Of a stretch of 64,000 nucleotides of DNA, positions 17,467 to 31,173 are shown piece by piece. The translations under genes and the position numbers were made by a program. The stretch is from positions 186,001-250,000 of the forward strand of contig NZ_STGL01000001.1 in assembly GCF_004919085.1 (NCBI RefSeq), written 5' to 3'. The notes beneath the pieces were generated by a model that saw only the letters and a list, made by a program, of their open reading frames with translations, did not search any database and had not been told where the DNA came from. Origin of the DNA: Nocardioides sp. GY 10127 (GTDB lineage Bacteria > Actinomycetota > Actinomycetes > Propionibacteriales > Nocardioidaceae). Positions within the stretch are counted from its first letter, which is position 1; the number at the start of each line of letters is the position of its first letter.

Positions 17467-18975
17467 TCAGTGCGTGAGCTCCGCGAACAGCTCCTCGGCG
17501 GTCCGGCACCGGTCGAGCAGCGCGCCAACGTGCCGCTGGGTGCCCCGTAGGGGGTCGAGGGTGGGGATGCGCTGGAGCGACTCGCGGCCGGCGAGGTCGA
17601 GGATGACGGAGTCCCACGACGCGGCGGCCACGGACGAGGGGTACCGCTCAAGGCACTGCCCGCGGAAGTAGGCGCGCGTGTCGGTCGGCGGCTCGTGCAT
17701 GGCGCGCTCGACGCTGGCGTCGTCGAGCAGCCGCTCGATACGTCCTGCCTTCACGAGCTTGTGGTAGAGCCCCTTCTCGGGCCGGATGTCCGAGTACTGG
17801 TAGTCGATGAGCTGCAGCTTCGCGTCCTCCCAGCCCAGCCCGTCCCGCTGTCGGTACTGCTCCAGCAGGCGCCACTTGGCGACCCAGTCCAGCTCGCCGG
17901 ACAGGGACATCGGGTCGCGCTCGAGACGGTCCAGCACCGACTCCCACCGGGCCAGCACGTCCACCGTCTGAGGGTCGGCGTCCGCACCCATCCGGTCCTC
18001 GACGTACTTCTTCGCCAGGTCCAGGTACTCCAGCTGGAGCTGGACGGCGGTGAGCCGACGTCCGTCCCGAAGCGTCACCTCGTGCTTGAGGGTCGGGTCG
18101 TGCGACACCGCGCGCAGCGCCTGCACGGAGCCCTCGACGGTCAGGTCGCGGGTGAGGAACCGGTCCTCGATCATCGCGAGCACCAGCGAGGTCGTGCCGA
18201 CCTTGAGGTAGGTCGAGATCTCAGCCATGTTGGCGTCGCCGATGATGACGTGGAGCCGTCGGTAGACGTCGGGATCGGCGTGCGGCTCGTCGCGCGTGTT
18301 GATGATGGGACGCTTGAGGGTGGTCTCGAGCCCCACCTCGACCTCGAAGAAGTCCGAGCGCTGGCTGATCTGGAAGCCGGCCTCCCGGCCGTCCTGACCG
18401 ATGCCGACGCGCCCCGCTCCGCAGACCACCTGGCGGCTCACGAAGAACGGGATCAGGTGCTTGACGATGTCCGCGAACGGCGTCTTGCGCCGCATGAGGT
18501 AGTTCTCGTGGGCCCCGTACGAGGAGCCCTTCCCGTCGGTGTTGTTCTTGTAGAGGACGATCGGGGCGCCGCCCGGCAGCAGTGCCGCCCGGCGCTGGGC
18601 GTCGAGCATGACCTGCTCGCCCGCCTTGTCCCAGCGCACGATGTCGAGAGGCGTCGTGACCTCGGGCGTGGAGTACTCGGGGTGGGCATGGTCGACGTAG
18701 AGGCGCGCGCCGTTGGTGAGGATGACGTTGGCCAGGCCCAGGTCCTCGTCGGTGAGCTGGGAGGGGTCGGCCGTGGCGCGTGACATGTCGAACCCGCGGG
18801 CGTCGCGCAGGGGCGACTCCTCCTCGAAGTCCCACCGGGCGCGCCTCGCCTTGAGCGTCGCCGAGGCGTAGGCGTTCACGACCTGGGAGGAGGCGACCAT
18901 CGGGTTGGCCTTGGGGTTGCCGGTGACCGAGATGCCGTACTCGACCTCGGTGCCCATCACACGCCGCACGCTCAT
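17467..18975 (-). CDS. dop: Deamidase/depupylase Dop
   Basis: A 502-aa enzyme that deamidates the C-terminal Gln of Pup to Glu and can also remove Pup from substrates. It starts [17 protein letters not shown], the family form of the catalytic Glu block, and retains the long loop (about 40-80) that distinguishes Dop from PafA. The blocks [12 protein letters not shown] and [17 protein letters not shown] are intact. The leaderless -10 TAGGCT (18982-18987, minus strand) lies 6 nt before the ATG. Confidence 0.97.
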   Translation of the reverse strand: MSVRRVMGTEVEYGISVTGNPKANPMVASSQVVNAYASATLKARRARWDFEEESPLRDARGFDMSRATADPSQLTDEDLGLANVILTNGARLYVDHAHPEYSTPEVTTPLDIVRWDKAGEQVMLDAQRRAALLPGGAPIVLYKNNTDGKGSSYGAHENYLMRRKTPFADIVKHLIPFFVSRQVVCGAGRVGIGQDGREAGFQISQRSDFFEVEVGLETTLKRPIINTRDEPHADPDVYRRLHVIIGDANMAEISTYLKVGTTSLVLAMIEDRFLTRDLTVEGSVQALRAVSHDPTLKHEVTLRDGRRLTAVQLQLEYLDLAKKYVEDRMGADADPQTVDVLARWESVLDRLERDPMSLSGELDWVAKWRLLEQYRQRDGLGWEDAKLQLIDYQYSDIRPEKGLYHKLVKAGRIERLLDDASVERAMHEPPTDTRAYFRGQCLERYPSSVAAASWDSVILDLAGRESLQRIPTLDPLRGTQRHVGALLDRCRTAEELFAELTH

Positions 18976-19104
18976 GGCCCGAGCCTACGCACGTTGCGGT
19001 GGCCGTGGCGGTCACCTTCGCGTGCGGCCTTCGCCGCGGGGACCTGCGGCGCCGCGTCGGCCCGGCCGGGGAACACAGCACGCCGACCTGCTGCTGGACC
19101 TCTC

Positions 19105-19650
19105 GTGACTGGTGACATCCCCGCCGACGCCGCCGCGGCCGCGCCTGACGGCCTTCCGGTACCTGAGCCCACCGCTCCCCCGGCGCAGGACGGCGCCGAG
19201 CGGGTGCTGGCGGCCGCGTCCGAGCTGGGTCTGGACGTCGTCGTGACCCGTCATGGGCGCGTCTCGTCCTTGGCGGAGGCAGCGGCCGCTCGAGGCGTGA
19301 CCCCCGATCGCCTGGTCAAGACCATGGTCGTGCGGCTCGGGGGCGATACCCACTGGCTGGTCCTCGTCCCCGGTGACAGGGTGATCGCCTGGCCGGCGCT
19401 GCGTCGCGAGCTCGGCGTGTCGCGTGCCGCGATGCCGCCGGCGGACGAGGCGCTCGCGGTGACCGGGTTCGAGCGCGGCACCATCACTCCGCTCGGGACG
19501 TCGACCAGGCTGCCCGTCCTGGCCGACACCCGGGTCAGCGGCGTCGTGTCGATCGGTGGTGGCGCGCACGGTGTCGGCATCACCGTGGACGCGGAGGCGC
19601 TGCTCACGGCGGTCGATGCCGTGGTCGCGGACGTGACGCGGGGGGCCTGA
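19105..19650 (+). CDS. YbaK/EbsC-type aminoacyl-tRNA deacylase
   Basis: About 181 aa of the YbaK/ProX deacylase family, which hydrolyses mischarged tRNAs such as Cys-tRNA(Pro). The conserved core VVVTRHGRVSSLAEAAAARGVTPDRLVKTMVV (with the substrate-site Lys) and the C-terminal GGGAHGVGITVD region are present. The start is uncertain: a GTG at 19105 is chosen; an in-frame extension upstream would overlap the dop promoter. It converges on arc across a gap holding a repeat pair and a hairpin. Confidence 0.8.
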   Translation: MTGDIPADAAAAAPDGLPVPEPTAPPAQDGAERVLAAASELGLDVVVTRHGRVSSLAEAAAARGVTPDRLVKTMVVRLGGDTHWLVLVPGDRVIAWPALRRELGVSRAAMPPADEALAVTGFERGTITPLGTSTRLPVLADTRVSGVVSIGGGAHGVGITVDAEALLTAVDAVVADVTRGA

Positions 19651-19665
19651 GGTGTTCCGCAGCGA

Positions 19666-19726
19666 ACGGTTTGGTCACCAACGATGGCCACAGGCGGCTC
19701 TGGCATCGGGTTGGTGACCAAACGTG
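19666..19726. repeat. Inverted repeat pair at convergent 3' ends
   Basis: Forward copy centred on 19676 and reverse copy on 19716 (40 bp), 26 nt behind the YbaK-like stop. A separate conventional hairpin follows at 19740. Confidence 0.92.
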
Positions 19727-19739
19727 AGCCTCGCGCCTG

Positions 19740-19798
19740 CATCAGGACGCCGAGACGCAGAGCGGCGGCCGGGCGAGTGCCCGACCGCCGTCCTGATG
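19740..19798. terminator. Two-part bidirectional hairpin
   Basis: An outer stem CATCAGGAC/GTCCTGATG (19740-19748 with 19790-19798) encloses an inner GC stem, CGGCGGCCGGGC with GCCCGACCGCCG (one mismatch, 4-nt loop). It lies 15 nt from the arc stop, between convergent genes, and can serve both. Confidence 0.6.
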
Positions 19799-19813
19799 GA
19801 GACGGCCTCTGGG

Positions 19814-21604
19814 TCAGAGGTACTGACCGGTGTTCGACACCGACTCGATCGACCGACCGGGCTCCGTGCCCTGCTTGCCGGTGATGAGCGTGCGGATGAA
19901 GACGATCCGCTCGCCCTTCTTGCCGGAGATCCGCGCCCAGTCGTCGGGGTTGGTCGTGTTCGGCAGGTCCTCGTTCTCCTTGAACTCGTCCACGCACGCC
20001 TGGAGCAGGTGCTGGACGCGCAGACCCTTCTGGGCCTCGTCGAGGCCGGAGTCGAGGAAGGACTTGATCGCCATCTTCTTCGCCCGGTCCACGATGTTCT
20101 GGAGCATGGCGCCCGAGTTGAAGTCCTTGAAGTACAGGACCTCCTTGTCGCCGTTGGCGTAGGTGACCTCGAGGAACCGGTTCTCGTCCGTCTCCGTGTA
20201 CATCCGCTCGACGGTGGCGCGGATCATCCCGTCGACCGTCGCCTGTCGGTCACCGCCGAACTCCGCCAGGTCCTCCGGGTGGAGGGGCAGGCCGGTGGTC
20301 AGGTACTTGGAGAAGATGTCCCGCGCGGCCTCGGCGTCCGGACGCTCGATCTTGATCTTCACGTCGAGCCGCCCGGGCCGCAGGATCGCCGGGTCGATCA
20401 TGTCCTCACGGTTCGAGGCGCCGATGACCAGGACGTTCTCGAGGAGCTCGACGCCGTCGATCTCGCTCAGCAGCTGCGGCACGATGGTGTTCTCGACGTC
20501 GGAGGACACACCGGTGCCGCGCGTGCGGAACAGGGAGTCCATCTCGTCGAAGAACACGATGACCGGTGTGCCGGCCGAGGCCTTCTCCCGAGCCCGCTGG
20601 AAGACCAGACGGATGTGGCGCTCGGTCTCACCCACGTACTTGTTGAGCAGCTCGGGGCCCTTGATGTTGAGGAAGTAGGACTTCCCCGAGGCACCGGTCT
20701 TGGCCGCGACCTTCTTCGCCAGCGAGTTGGCGACAGCCTTCGCGATGAGCGTCTTGCCGCAGCCGGGAGGGCCGTAGAGCAGGATGCCCTTCGGGGGCTT
20801 GAGCTGGTGCTCCTTGAACAGGTCGGGGTGCAGGTACGGCAGCTCCACGGCGTCCTGGATCTGCTCGATCTGGTTCCCGAGGCCACCGATGGACTCGTAG
20901 GCGATGTCCGGGACCTCCTCGAGGACGAGCTCCTCGACCTCGGACTTCGGGACCTTCTCGTAGGCCCAGCCGGAACGGGTGTCCACCAGGAGCGAGTCGC
21001 CGGCACGGATGGTGTCCTGCAGCAGCGGCTCGGCGAGCTTCACGACCCGCTCGTCGTCGGCGTTCGCGATGACCAGGGCGCGCTTGCCGTCGGCGAGCAG
21101 CTCCTTGACCATGACGACCTCGCCGAGGTCCTCGAACTCCAGCGCCGCCACAACGTTCATGGCCTCGTTGAGGAGCACCTCCTGGCCGCGGACCAGCTCG
21201 TCGAGCGACACGGACGGGCTCACGTTCACCCGCAGCTTGCGGCCTCCGGTGAACACGTCGACGGAGTCGTCGTCGTTGCGGGACAGGAAGATGCCGAAGC
21301 CGGCCGGCGGTTGCGCCAGGCGGTCGACCTCCTCCTTGAGCTTGGTGATCTGGTCGCGCGCGTCACGCAGGGTCTGCGCGAGGCGTTCGTTCTGGCCCGT
21401 GAGGCTCGAGAGCTGACGCTGGGCGTCGGCCAGTCGGGCCTCGGTGCCGCGGTCGGAGACCGGACTCTCCGCGAGCCGGCGCCGGAGCTCACCGACCTCG
21501 GACTCCAAGAAACGCACCTGCGTGGCCAGCTGCTCCGCACTTCCGGGGCCGCGCTCGGCCGGGGAGTCGGGGCGGTTCTGCTCGTTGGGCTCGGATGTCG
21601 TCAT
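19814..21604 (-). CDS. arc: Proteasome-associated AAA ATPase Arc/Mpa
   Basis: A 596-aa hexameric ATPase that recognises pupylated proteins, unfolds them and feeds them into the 20S core. In order: an N-terminal coiled coil (about 25-98) that binds Pup, tandem OB domains (about 100-230), and an AAA module with Walker A GPPGCGKT (278-285) and Walker B with DEMD (353-356). It ends in GQYL, the HbYX-like tail that docks into PrcA. Unlike many neighbours it has a short leader: TAGGGT about 30 nt upstream and AGGAGGT before the ATG. Confidence 0.97.
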   Translation of the reverse strand: MTTSEPNEQNRPDSPAERGPGSAEQLATQVRFLESEVGELRRRLAESPVSDRGTEARLADAQRQLSSLTGQNERLAQTLRDARDQITKLKEEVDRLAQPPAGFGIFLSRNDDDSVDVFTGGRKLRVNVSPSVSLDELVRGQEVLLNEAMNVVAALEFEDLGEVVMVKELLADGKRALVIANADDERVVKLAEPLLQDTIRAGDSLLVDTRSGWAYEKVPKSEVEELVLEEVPDIAYESIGGLGNQIEQIQDAVELPYLHPDLFKEHQLKPPKGILLYGPPGCGKTLIAKAVANSLAKKVAAKTGASGKSYFLNIKGPELLNKYVGETERHIRLVFQRAREKASAGTPVIVFFDEMDSLFRTRGTGVSSDVENTIVPQLLSEIDGVELLENVLVIGASNREDMIDPAILRPGRLDVKIKIERPDAEAARDIFSKYLTTGLPLHPEDLAEFGGDRQATVDGMIRATVERMYTETDENRFLEVTYANGDKEVLYFKDFNSGAMLQNIVDRAKKMAIKSFLDSGLDEAQKGLRVQHLLQACVDEFKENEDLPNTTNPDDWARISGKKGERIVFIRTLITGKQGTEPGRSIESVSNTGQYL

Positions 21605-21708
21605 CAGCGCACCTCCTGTGCGTTCGACCCTACCCCCGTCGCGAGGCCGCGAGGCTACGTCTGTGGCAGCCGCTGGTCACGATTTTGCCGCCGGGCGGTC
21701 GCCGGCCC

Positions 21709-21772
21709 CTCAGGTTTGGTCACCAACCCTGAGATTTCAGCGCCCGAGCACCGGGTTGGTGACCAAACGTGT
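21709..21772. repeat. Inverted repeat pair
   Basis: Forward copy centred on 21721 and reverse copy on 21761 (40 bp). It lies behind the trmI stop and about 70 nt upstream of the arc promoter, between co-directional genes. Confidence 0.92.
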
Positions 21773-21813
21773 GGTGGTCAGCGCGGGAGTGCCCCAGCCG
21801 CCACCAGCCGCCG

Positions 21814-22908
21814 TCAGCCCTCGTGCTCGGCGACGACATCCTCCCGGGAGGGGACGTCGGCGGGGCGCGGGCCGAGGTAGTCGATGCCGTACGCGCCCGG
21901 GGCAGGACGACGGGTGCGGCGCGGCGGCTTCTGGCCCGGCGCCATGCGACGCGCCGTCACCAGGAACGCGGTGTGCCCGACCATCTTGTGGCCCGGGCGC
22001 ACCGCGAGGCCCTCGACGTGCCAGTCGCGCACCAGCGACTCCCAGGCCTGGGGCTCGGTGAAGCCGCCGTGGGCACGGACGGTCTCGACGAACCGCGAGA
22101 GCTGAGTGGTCGTGGCGACGTAGGCGCAGACGATGCCGCCCGGGACGAGCGCGTCGCCGACGGCGTCCACGCACTCCCAGGGGGCGAGCATGTCCAGGAT
22201 GACGCGGTCGGCCGGCTCGCCGTCCGCCGGGAGCCGCTCGGCGAGGTCGCCCAGGCGCAGCCGCCACGACGGGTGCTCCGAGCCCTCGGGCACGGAGAAG
22301 AACTGGTGGACGTTGCGGCGCGCGACGTCCGCGAACTCCTCGCGCCGCTCGTAGGAGGTGACGGTGCCGTAGGGGCCGACCGCCCGCAGCAGGGAGCAGG
22401 TGAGCGCCCCGGAGCCGACACCGGCCTCCACCACGCGCGCGCCGGGGTAGATGTCGGCCTGCGCCACGATCTGCGCGGCGTCCTTGGGGTACACGACCGC
22501 GGCGCCGCGGGGCATGGACACCACGAACTCGCTCAGCAGCGGACGGAAGACCAGGTACTCACCACCGGCGGACGAGACGAGGGTGAACCCCTCCTCGCGG
22601 CCGATGAGGTCGTCGTGCTCGAGGTGGCCCTTGTTGGAGAAGAAGCGCTTGCCCGCCACGAGCGCGAAGTTGTGCTTGCGGCCCTTGTTGTCGACCAGGC
22701 GCACCCACTCGCCCTCGCGCAGCGGCCCGCGGTGCACGCCGGACATCGCCTCCGCGGGCACGTCCACGTCGCCGGACGTCTCCACGGCAGCGGGCTGGTC
22801 GCCGGCGGCGGGCACGTCGGGAGCGTCGGTCTCGGCGAGGGGCGGGAGTTCCGTCGCGTCCTCGACGGTCGGGAAGGCGTCCTGGGGGCTCTGCGGGTCC
22901 TCGTGCAC
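21814..22908 (-). CDS. trmI: tRNA (adenine-58-N1)-methyltransferase TrmI
   Basis: A 364-aa class I SAM-dependent methyltransferase that forms m1A58 in the tRNA T-loop. After a poorly conserved acidic extension (about 1-57), it shows the family's N-terminal beta domain and the SAM site VVEAGVGSGALTCSLLRAVG. It starts at a GTG with TAGGGT 6 nt upstream (leaderless). Location just upstream of arc is usual in actinobacteria. Confidence 0.94.
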   Translation of the reverse strand: MHEDPQSPQDAFPTVEDATELPPLAETDAPDVPAAGDQPAAVETSGDVDVPAEAMSGVHRGPLREGEWVRLVDNKGRKHNFALVAGKRFFSNKGHLEHDDLIGREEGFTLVSSAGGEYLVFRPLLSEFVVSMPRGAAVVYPKDAAQIVAQADIYPGARVVEAGVGSGALTCSLLRAVGPYGTVTSYERREEFADVARRNVHQFFSVPEGSEHPSWRLRLGDLAERLPADGEPADRVILDMLAPWECVDAVGDALVPGGIVCAYVATTTQLSRFVETVRAHGGFTEPQAWESLVRDWHVEGLAVRPGHKMVGHTAFLVTARRMAPGQKPPRRTRRPAPGAYGIDYLGPRPADVPSREDVVAEHEG

Positions 22909-22932
22909 GGGCGAACCCTACGGCGCGCTCGC

Positions 22933-24063
22933 TCAGCCGAGCGACTCGCGGAACGCGGCGTCGAGGTCCGCGGTCACGAGGACGCCGAGCACGGCACCGT
23001 TCTGCTCCACGAGCAGGTACTCGCCGTCACCGCCGCGGCCGACGGCCTCGACGAGGTCCTCGCCCTCGAGGTCGGCGGCGAGGACCCGGTGCCGGTCGAG
23101 GGTGCGGGCGACCGTGCTGGTGGCGACCCAGGGCCACCGGTCCTCGGGCGTGGCGAGCAGCGCGGGCTCGTGGACCACGCCGGTCGGCTCCCCCGCGGTG
23201 GTCGTCGTGATGATGGCGCCGGCCTGCGCCTCACGGGTCCGCCGGACCGCCTCGGCCAGGGGGAGGTCCCCGGGGACGGCGAGTGCTCGGCGCGCCAGCG
23301 TCCGCGCGCGCAGGGCCGGCAGCCGGCGCCTGAGCCTGCCGGTGGCGATGGCCTGGCTGCCTCCCTGCCAGAGGAAGACGGCGATCAGGAGGAACAGCAC
23401 CAGGTCCACGGCGTCTGGGCGGGCGCCGGTCCGGATGGTGCCCCACCACGGGTAGACGACCGCAGCCACCGCCGCGACGCGTCCGCCCCATCCCGCGGCG
23501 ATGGAGCCGCGGTGACGGTCCCCCGTGACGGCCCACACGACGGCGCGCAGCACCCGTCCGCCGTCCAGGGGGAAGGCGGGCACGAGGTTGAGGACGCCGA
23601 CCACCAGGTTCGATCCGGCGAGACCGCGCACCGCGAGCTGCGGGAGCCCGTCCGGGGTGATCGGGATCAGCGCGAGCGCGACCCCCGCCACCGCCAGCGA
23701 CGTGATCGGCCCGACGACCGCGACGAGGAGCTCCTCGCGGGGCCGCCGCGACTCCTCCTCGATGTGGGTCATCCCGCCCAGGAAGTGCAGCGTGATGTCA
23801 CCGACGGGGAGGCCGAAGCGGCGCGCGACGAGCGCGTGGGAGATCTCGTGCAGGAGCACGGAGCCGTAGAGCAGGACGGCGAAGGCGAACCCCGCGACGT
23901 AGCGCAGGGAGCCGAGGCCCGGCCGGACGGCGTCGACGAGCGGTGCCATGAGGACGGCGATGAGCCCGGCCACCAGGAACCAGCTGCCGGAGACGAGGAC
24001 GTCGCTGCCCGCGACGGTCCCGATGCGGATCGTGCCCGGCGGGCGGGTCCGTGGCTGGCTCAC
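22933..24063 (-). CDS. Site-2 protease (M50) with CBS-like domain
   Basis: A 376-aa intramembrane metalloprotease. Zinc ligands are in HEISH (72-76) and the distal DGG motif NLVPAFPLDGGRV (159-171), within about six membrane segments. The C-terminal ~120 residues resemble a CBS pair. It probably cleaves a membrane-anchored regulator. The start at GTG 24063 is set by a -10 (TAGCGT as read, 24071-24076) 7 nt away; a longer frame exists but would run through the divergent nuclease gene. It is 24 nt upstream of trmI in the same direction. Confidence 0.9.
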   Translation of the reverse strand: MSQPRTRPPGTIRIGTVAGSDVLVSGSWFLVAGLIAVLMAPLVDAVRPGLGSLRYVAGFAFAVLLYGSVLLHEISHALVARRFGLPVGDITLHFLGGMTHIEEESRRPREELLVAVVGPITSLAVAGVALALIPITPDGLPQLAVRGLAGSNLVVGVLNLVPAFPLDGGRVLRAVVWAVTGDRHRGSIAAGWGGRVAAVAAVVYPWWGTIRTGARPDAVDLVLFLLIAVFLWQGGSQAIATGRLRRRLPALRARTLARRALAVPGDLPLAEAVRRTREAQAGAIITTTTAGEPTGVVHEPALLATPEDRWPWVATSTVARTLDRHRVLAADLEGEDLVEAVGRGGDGEYLLVEQNGAVLGVLVTADLDAAFRESLG

Positions 24064-24070
24064 GTCGTCG

Positions 24071-24076
24071 ACGCTA
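24071..24076 (-). promoter_or_regulatory. -10 element of site-2 protease gene
   Basis: TAGCGT as read on the minus strand, 7 nt before the GTG at 24063. It decides the start of the protease against a much longer open frame. Confidence 0.55.
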
Positions 24077-24172
24077 CCGGGCGGGTCCGACGGGGCTCCG
24101 AACCGGGGCGGCGTCCCCGGCTGCGGCGCGTGCTCACGGTGACCGTCGGTGGCCTCGCCTAGCGTTCCTCCC

Positions 24173-25141
24173 ATGAGCTCCACCACCTCCACCCTCCCGG
24201 CCGACGGCTCGACCCAGGCAGGCCCGACGCGGCCCCTGGGCGTCGCCGCGGTCTCCCCGGCCGAGGCGATGTCGACAGCGGTGGACGGCGTGGAGGTGCT
24301 CGGCTCGCTCTCCCCGAGCCGCGCGTCCGACTTCCTCACCTGTCCGCTGCTCTACCGCTTCCGGACCGTCGACCGGCTGCCCGAGCCCAGCTCGCCGGCC
24401 CAGGTGCGGGGCACGGTGGTGCACAAGGTGCTGGAGTCGCTGTTCGACCTGCCGGCCCTCGAGCGGACGCCGGCGCGCGCCGAGGCCCTCCTGGAGCCCT
24501 CGTGGGAGCAGCTGTGCGCCGGTGACCCGGCCCTGCCCGACGTCCTGGAGGCGGACGGCGGGCGCGACGCCGTGACCTGGCTGGCGTCGTGCCGTCAGTA
24601 CCTGCACCGGTGGTTCGACCTGGAGGACCCGACGCGGCTGGAGCCCGCCGAGCGGGAGTCCTACGTGGAGGCCGTCCTGGACTCCCGGCTGCTGCTGCGT
24701 GGCTTCGTCGATCGGCTCGACGTGGCCCCTGACGGTCGCATCCGCGTGGTCGACTACAAGACGGGACGCGCGCCGGGGCCGGGTTTCGAGGCCAAGGCCC
24801 TGTTCCAGATGAAGTTCTACGCGCTCGTGATCTGGCGGGCCCGGGGCGTGATCCCGGCCCTCCTCCAGCTCGTCTACCTCGGCAACGGCGAGATCGTCCG
24901 GTACGAGCCGGACGAGCGGGACCTGCTCGCCACCGAGCGCAAGGTCGAGGCGATCTGGCGGGCCATCGAGCAGGCCGCGGCCTCCGGGGACTGGCAGGCC
25001 CGTCCCAGCCGGCTGTGCGGCTGGTGCTCGCACCAGTCGCTCTGCCCCGAGTTCGGCGGGACTCCCCCGCCGTTGCCCGTTCCCGTGGTGCCGCCCGCCT
25101 CAGGCGCTGCGTCGGACCAGGACGACGCGGCGCTGGAGTAG
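24173..25141 (+). CDS. RecB-family PD-(D/E)XK nuclease with Fe-S cysteines
   Basis: A 322-aa nuclease of the RecB/Cas4-like superfamily. Visible residues are Cys57 in LSPSRASDFLTCP, His84 in GTVVHKVLE, catalytic Asp in GFVDRLDV (180/183) and the DYK motif VVDYKTG (194-196). The C-terminal cysteines of LCGWCSHQSLC (282, 285, 291) would complete a 4Fe-4S site with Cys57. It is a DNA exonuclease of repair type by family; there is no CRISPR context. A leaderless -10 (TAGCGT, 24160-24165) is 7 nt before the ATG. Confidence 0.9.
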   Translation: MSSTTSTLPADGSTQAGPTRPLGVAAVSPAEAMSTAVDGVEVLGSLSPSRASDFLTCPLLYRFRTVDRLPEPSSPAQVRGTVVHKVLESLFDLPALERTPARAEALLEPSWEQLCAGDPALPDVLEADGGRDAVTWLASCRQYLHRWFDLEDPTRLEPAERESYVEAVLDSRLLLRGFVDRLDVAPDGRIRVVDYKTGRAPGPGFEAKALFQMKFYALVIWRARGVIPALLQLVYLGNGEIVRYEPDERDLLATERKVEAIWRAIEQAAASGDWQARPSRLCGWCSHQSLCPEFGGTPPPLPVPVVPPASGAASDQDDAALE

Positions 25142-25159
25142 CGCACCGGCGCTCCTGTC

Positions 25160-25222
25160 GCACGTTTGGTCACCAACGTGGTTCTACGGCGGCCCCTGGG
25201 CAGGGTTGGTGACCAAACGTGA
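25160..25222. repeat. Inverted repeat pair at convergent 3' ends
   Basis: Forward copy centred on 25171 and reverse on 25211 (40 bp). It fills most of the 88-bp gap between the convergent nuclease and HAD genes. Confidence 0.92.
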
Positions 25223-25229
25223 AGCGACC

Positions 25230-25976
25230 TCAGCCGCCGAGGAACGCGCCCAGGTCCTGAGCGCGGAGCCCCTCGAGGGTCGGGAGGAGCACGCGCCGCT
25301 CCCCCGGCTCGACCGGGACGTGGTTCTCCACCACCAGGACGGTGCAGCCGGCTGCCACGGCGGACCGGGTGCCGGTCCCGGAGTCCTCGACCGCCAGGCA
25401 CTGCTGGGGATCGACACCCAGGCGCGCCGCGGCGGTGAGGTACGGCTCGGGGTGCGGCTTGCCGTGGGTGACCTGGTCCCCGGTGACGACCGCGCTGAAC
25501 GTCCCCGCCGCGAGGTGGGTGAGGATCGGGTCGACGAAGCGCTGGTAGGACATGGTGACGAGGGCGCAGGGGACGCCGGCGGCGACGAGGTCCTCCAGCA
25601 GCTCACGGGCCCCGGGACGCCACGGCACCTCCTCGAGGACGCGGGCCACGACGCCGTCCAGCAGCTCCTCGACGACCTCCGCGGGCGACAGCTCCAGGCC
25701 CATCTGCTCCTTGATGCGGGCGCCGGAGACGAGCAGGTCGTTGCCGACGAGGTCCAGGGCCTGCTCGTGGCTCCAGGTCGAGCCGTACTTCTCGGCCAGG
25801 GCGAACTCCGTGGCGATCCAGTAGGGCTCGGTGTCCACGAGCGTCCCGTCCATGTCCCACAGGACGGCTGCGGGCAGGTCCGGGCCCGTGCCGGAGGAGG
25901 CCGGGTCGACCGGCGTCGTGTCGGCGAGGGTCTTGTCGGGGGGAAGAACCGTCGTCACTGCCCCAGTGTCACCCAT
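25230..25976 (-). CDS. HAD-superfamily hydrolase (phosphatase)
   Basis: About 248 aa with the HAD signature: nucleophile motif I DMDGTLVDTE (41-50), motif II Thr in ALVTMS, the Lys in THGKPHPEPY and motif IV acidic residues in AVEDSGTG. This is the beta-phosphoglucomutase-like subfamily of phosphatases; the substrate is unknown. The ATG at 25976 is chosen, with a GTG seven codons later as alternative. It follows metH in the same direction, separated by a repeat pair, an association seen in other actinobacteria. Confidence 0.85.
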   Translation of the reverse strand: MGDTGAVTTVLPPDKTLADTTPVDPASSGTGPDLPAAVLWDMDGTLVDTEPYWIATEFALAEKYGSTWSHEQALDLVGNDLLVSGARIKEQMGLELSPAEVVEELLDGVVARVLEEVPWRPGARELLEDLVAAGVPCALVTMSYQRFVDPILTHLAAGTFSAVVTGDQVTHGKPHPEPYLTAAARLGVDPQQCLAVEDSGTGTRSAVAAGCTVLVVENHVPVEPGERRVLLPTLEGLRAQDLGAFLGG

Positions 25977-26043
25977 GTCCCGTCGCTGCACCGCGTCCGC
26001 GGGCGTGGGAACGGTCACCCGGCCCACGTCGGGCAGCGAGGGC

Positions 26044-26109
26044 CTCACGTTTGGTCACCAACCCTGTCCGAGCGGGCCTCAGACCCCGGGTTGGGGACCA
26101 AACGTGAGG
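26044..26109. repeat. Inverted repeat pair, right arm variant
   Basis: Forward copy centred on 26056; reverse copy on 26096 reads TTGGGGACCAA, a T-to-G change in the core that would not pair with the other arm. It lies behind the metH stop. Confidence 0.9.
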
Positions 26110-26147
26110 AATGGGAGGCCGGATCACGCCGCCCCCCCGGGACCCGA

Positions 26148-29960
<3,813 letters not shown>

Positions 29961-30119
29961 GGCGGCTCCTCTCGCAGGCCACCGCGGGGACAGGACGTCG
30001 AGCGCGGGCCGGGCACGGATGTGCTCCGAGGCGTGCGGGAGGTGTCCACGCGGCGGGGACGGTGAGCCCCAAGCCTGACACCGAGCCCGGTGAGCAGGGA
30101 AATCGTGGCCCGACGGCTC

Positions 30120-30125
30120 TAGGGT
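30120..30125 (+). promoter_or_regulatory. -10 element of PAC2-family gene
   Basis: TAGGGT ends 6 nt before the GTG at 30132, supporting a leaderless message. Confidence 0.55.
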
Positions 30126-30131
30126 GGGTGG

Positions 30132-30980
30132 GTGATCGAGTTCGACGACGCTCCCGACCTGGTGGACCCCATCGTCATCGCTGCCTTCGAGGGCTGGAAC
30201 GACGCGGCCGACGCCTCGTCGTACGTGCTGGACCACCTCATGGACGTGTGGGACGCCCGCACGGTCGGCATGGTCGACCCCGAGGACTTCTACGACTTCC
30301 AGGTCAACCGGCCCGTCGTCGGCACCGACGAGAAGGGGATGCGGCGCCTGACCTGGCCGACCACGTCCATCGCGGTCTGCTCGCCCCCCGGGCTCAACCG
30401 GGACGTCATCCTCGTGCGCGGCATCGAGCCCAACATGCGCTGGAAGCAGTTCTGCGTGGAGATCCTCGCTGCCATCGACGAGCTCGGCGGCGGCCTGGTG
30501 GTCACCCTGGCCGCCCTGCTGGCCGACACCCCGCACACCCGGCCCATCCCGGTGACCGGCACCGCCACCGAGCCCGAGCTCGTGGACCGGCTGAAGCTGG
30601 AGCAGTCGACCTACGAGGGCCCGACCGGCATCGTCGGCGTCTTCCAGGACGCCTGCGTGCGCATCGACATGCCGGCCGTGTCCTACTGGGCCGCGGTGCC
30701 GCACTACGTCGCCCAGCCGCCGTGCCCCAAGGCCTCGCTCGCGCTCATCGGCCAGCTCGAGGACCTGTTGGAGATCTCGATCCCCCTCGGCGACCTGGCG
30801 GAGGACGCCCGGGCCTGGGAGCGCGGCGTCGACGAGCTCGCCGCCGAGGACGAGGACATCGCCGACTACGTCCGCTCGCTCGAGGAGACCCGGGACACCG
30901 CCGAGCTGCCCGAGGCGTCCGGCGAGGCCATCGCCCGGGAGTTCGAGCGGTACCTCAAGCGGCGTCAGGACGGCGACTGA
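30132..30980 (+). CDS. PAC2-family protein (proteasome assembly chaperone-like)
   Basis: A 282-aa protein of the PAC2 fold, beginning [28 protein letters not shown], which is the typical first strand-helix block. Archaeal and eukaryotic relatives assist proteasome assembly. In actinobacteria the role is not established, and here the gene is about 13 kb from prcBA, next to metH and mshC. It is acidic towards the C-terminus, with no membrane segment. The GTG start is leaderless (TAGGGT at 30120). Confidence 0.88.
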   Translation: MIEFDDAPDLVDPIVIAAFEGWNDAADASSYVLDHLMDVWDARTVGMVDPEDFYDFQVNRPVVGTDEKGMRRLTWPTTSIAVCSPPGLNRDVILVRGIEPNMRWKQFCVEILAAIDELGGGLVVTLAALLADTPHTRPIPVTGTATEPELVDRLKLEQSTYEGPTGIVGVFQDACVRIDMPAVSYWAAVPHYVAQPPCPKASLALIGQLEDLLEISIPLGDLAEDARAWERGVDELAAEDEDIADYVRSLEETRDTAELPEASGEAIAREFERYLKRRQDGD

Positions 30981-31011
30981 GCCGTGCGGTCAGGCCGCTG
31001 ACCTGCGTCGG

Positions 31012-31033
31012 AGCAGGTTGGTGACCAAACGTG
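31012..31033. repeat. Single reverse repeat copy
   Basis: A reverse copy centred on 31023 without a recognisable partner 40 bp away. The next copy is 84 bp further, about twice the usual spacing, as if one copy between them had been lost. Confidence 0.85.
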
Positions 31034-31094
31034 GGGCAGCTGCGGCCGCCGGTGTCAGCGGCCCGCGGCGCGGAGGCGCCTAGCCGCCGACGAC

Positions 31095-31160
31095 CTCACG
31101 TTTGGTCACCAACCCTGTGCTGCGGGGCCGAGAACCCCACGTTGGTGACCAAACGTGTGG
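31095..31160. repeat. Inverted repeat pair at convergent 3' ends
   Basis: Forward copy centred on 31107 and reverse on 31147 (40 bp), between the convergent PAC2 and mshC genes. Confidence 0.92.
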
Positions 31161-31173
31161 GAGGAACGGCTCC

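Noticed and set aside
24064..24339. Longer site-2 protease start
   Set aside because: It overlaps the divergent nuclease gene and its promoter; a -10 sits 7 nt before the GTG at 24063.
29961..30119. B12 or SAM riboswitch upstream of metH
   Set aside because: I looked for conserved riboswitch cores on the minus strand and found none convincing; a covariance-model search would settle it.
29961..30704. N-terminal extension of metH
   Set aside because: It would run antisense through the PAC2 gene and its promoter; the ATG at 29960 has a Shine-Dalgarno site and begins the normal MetH sequence.
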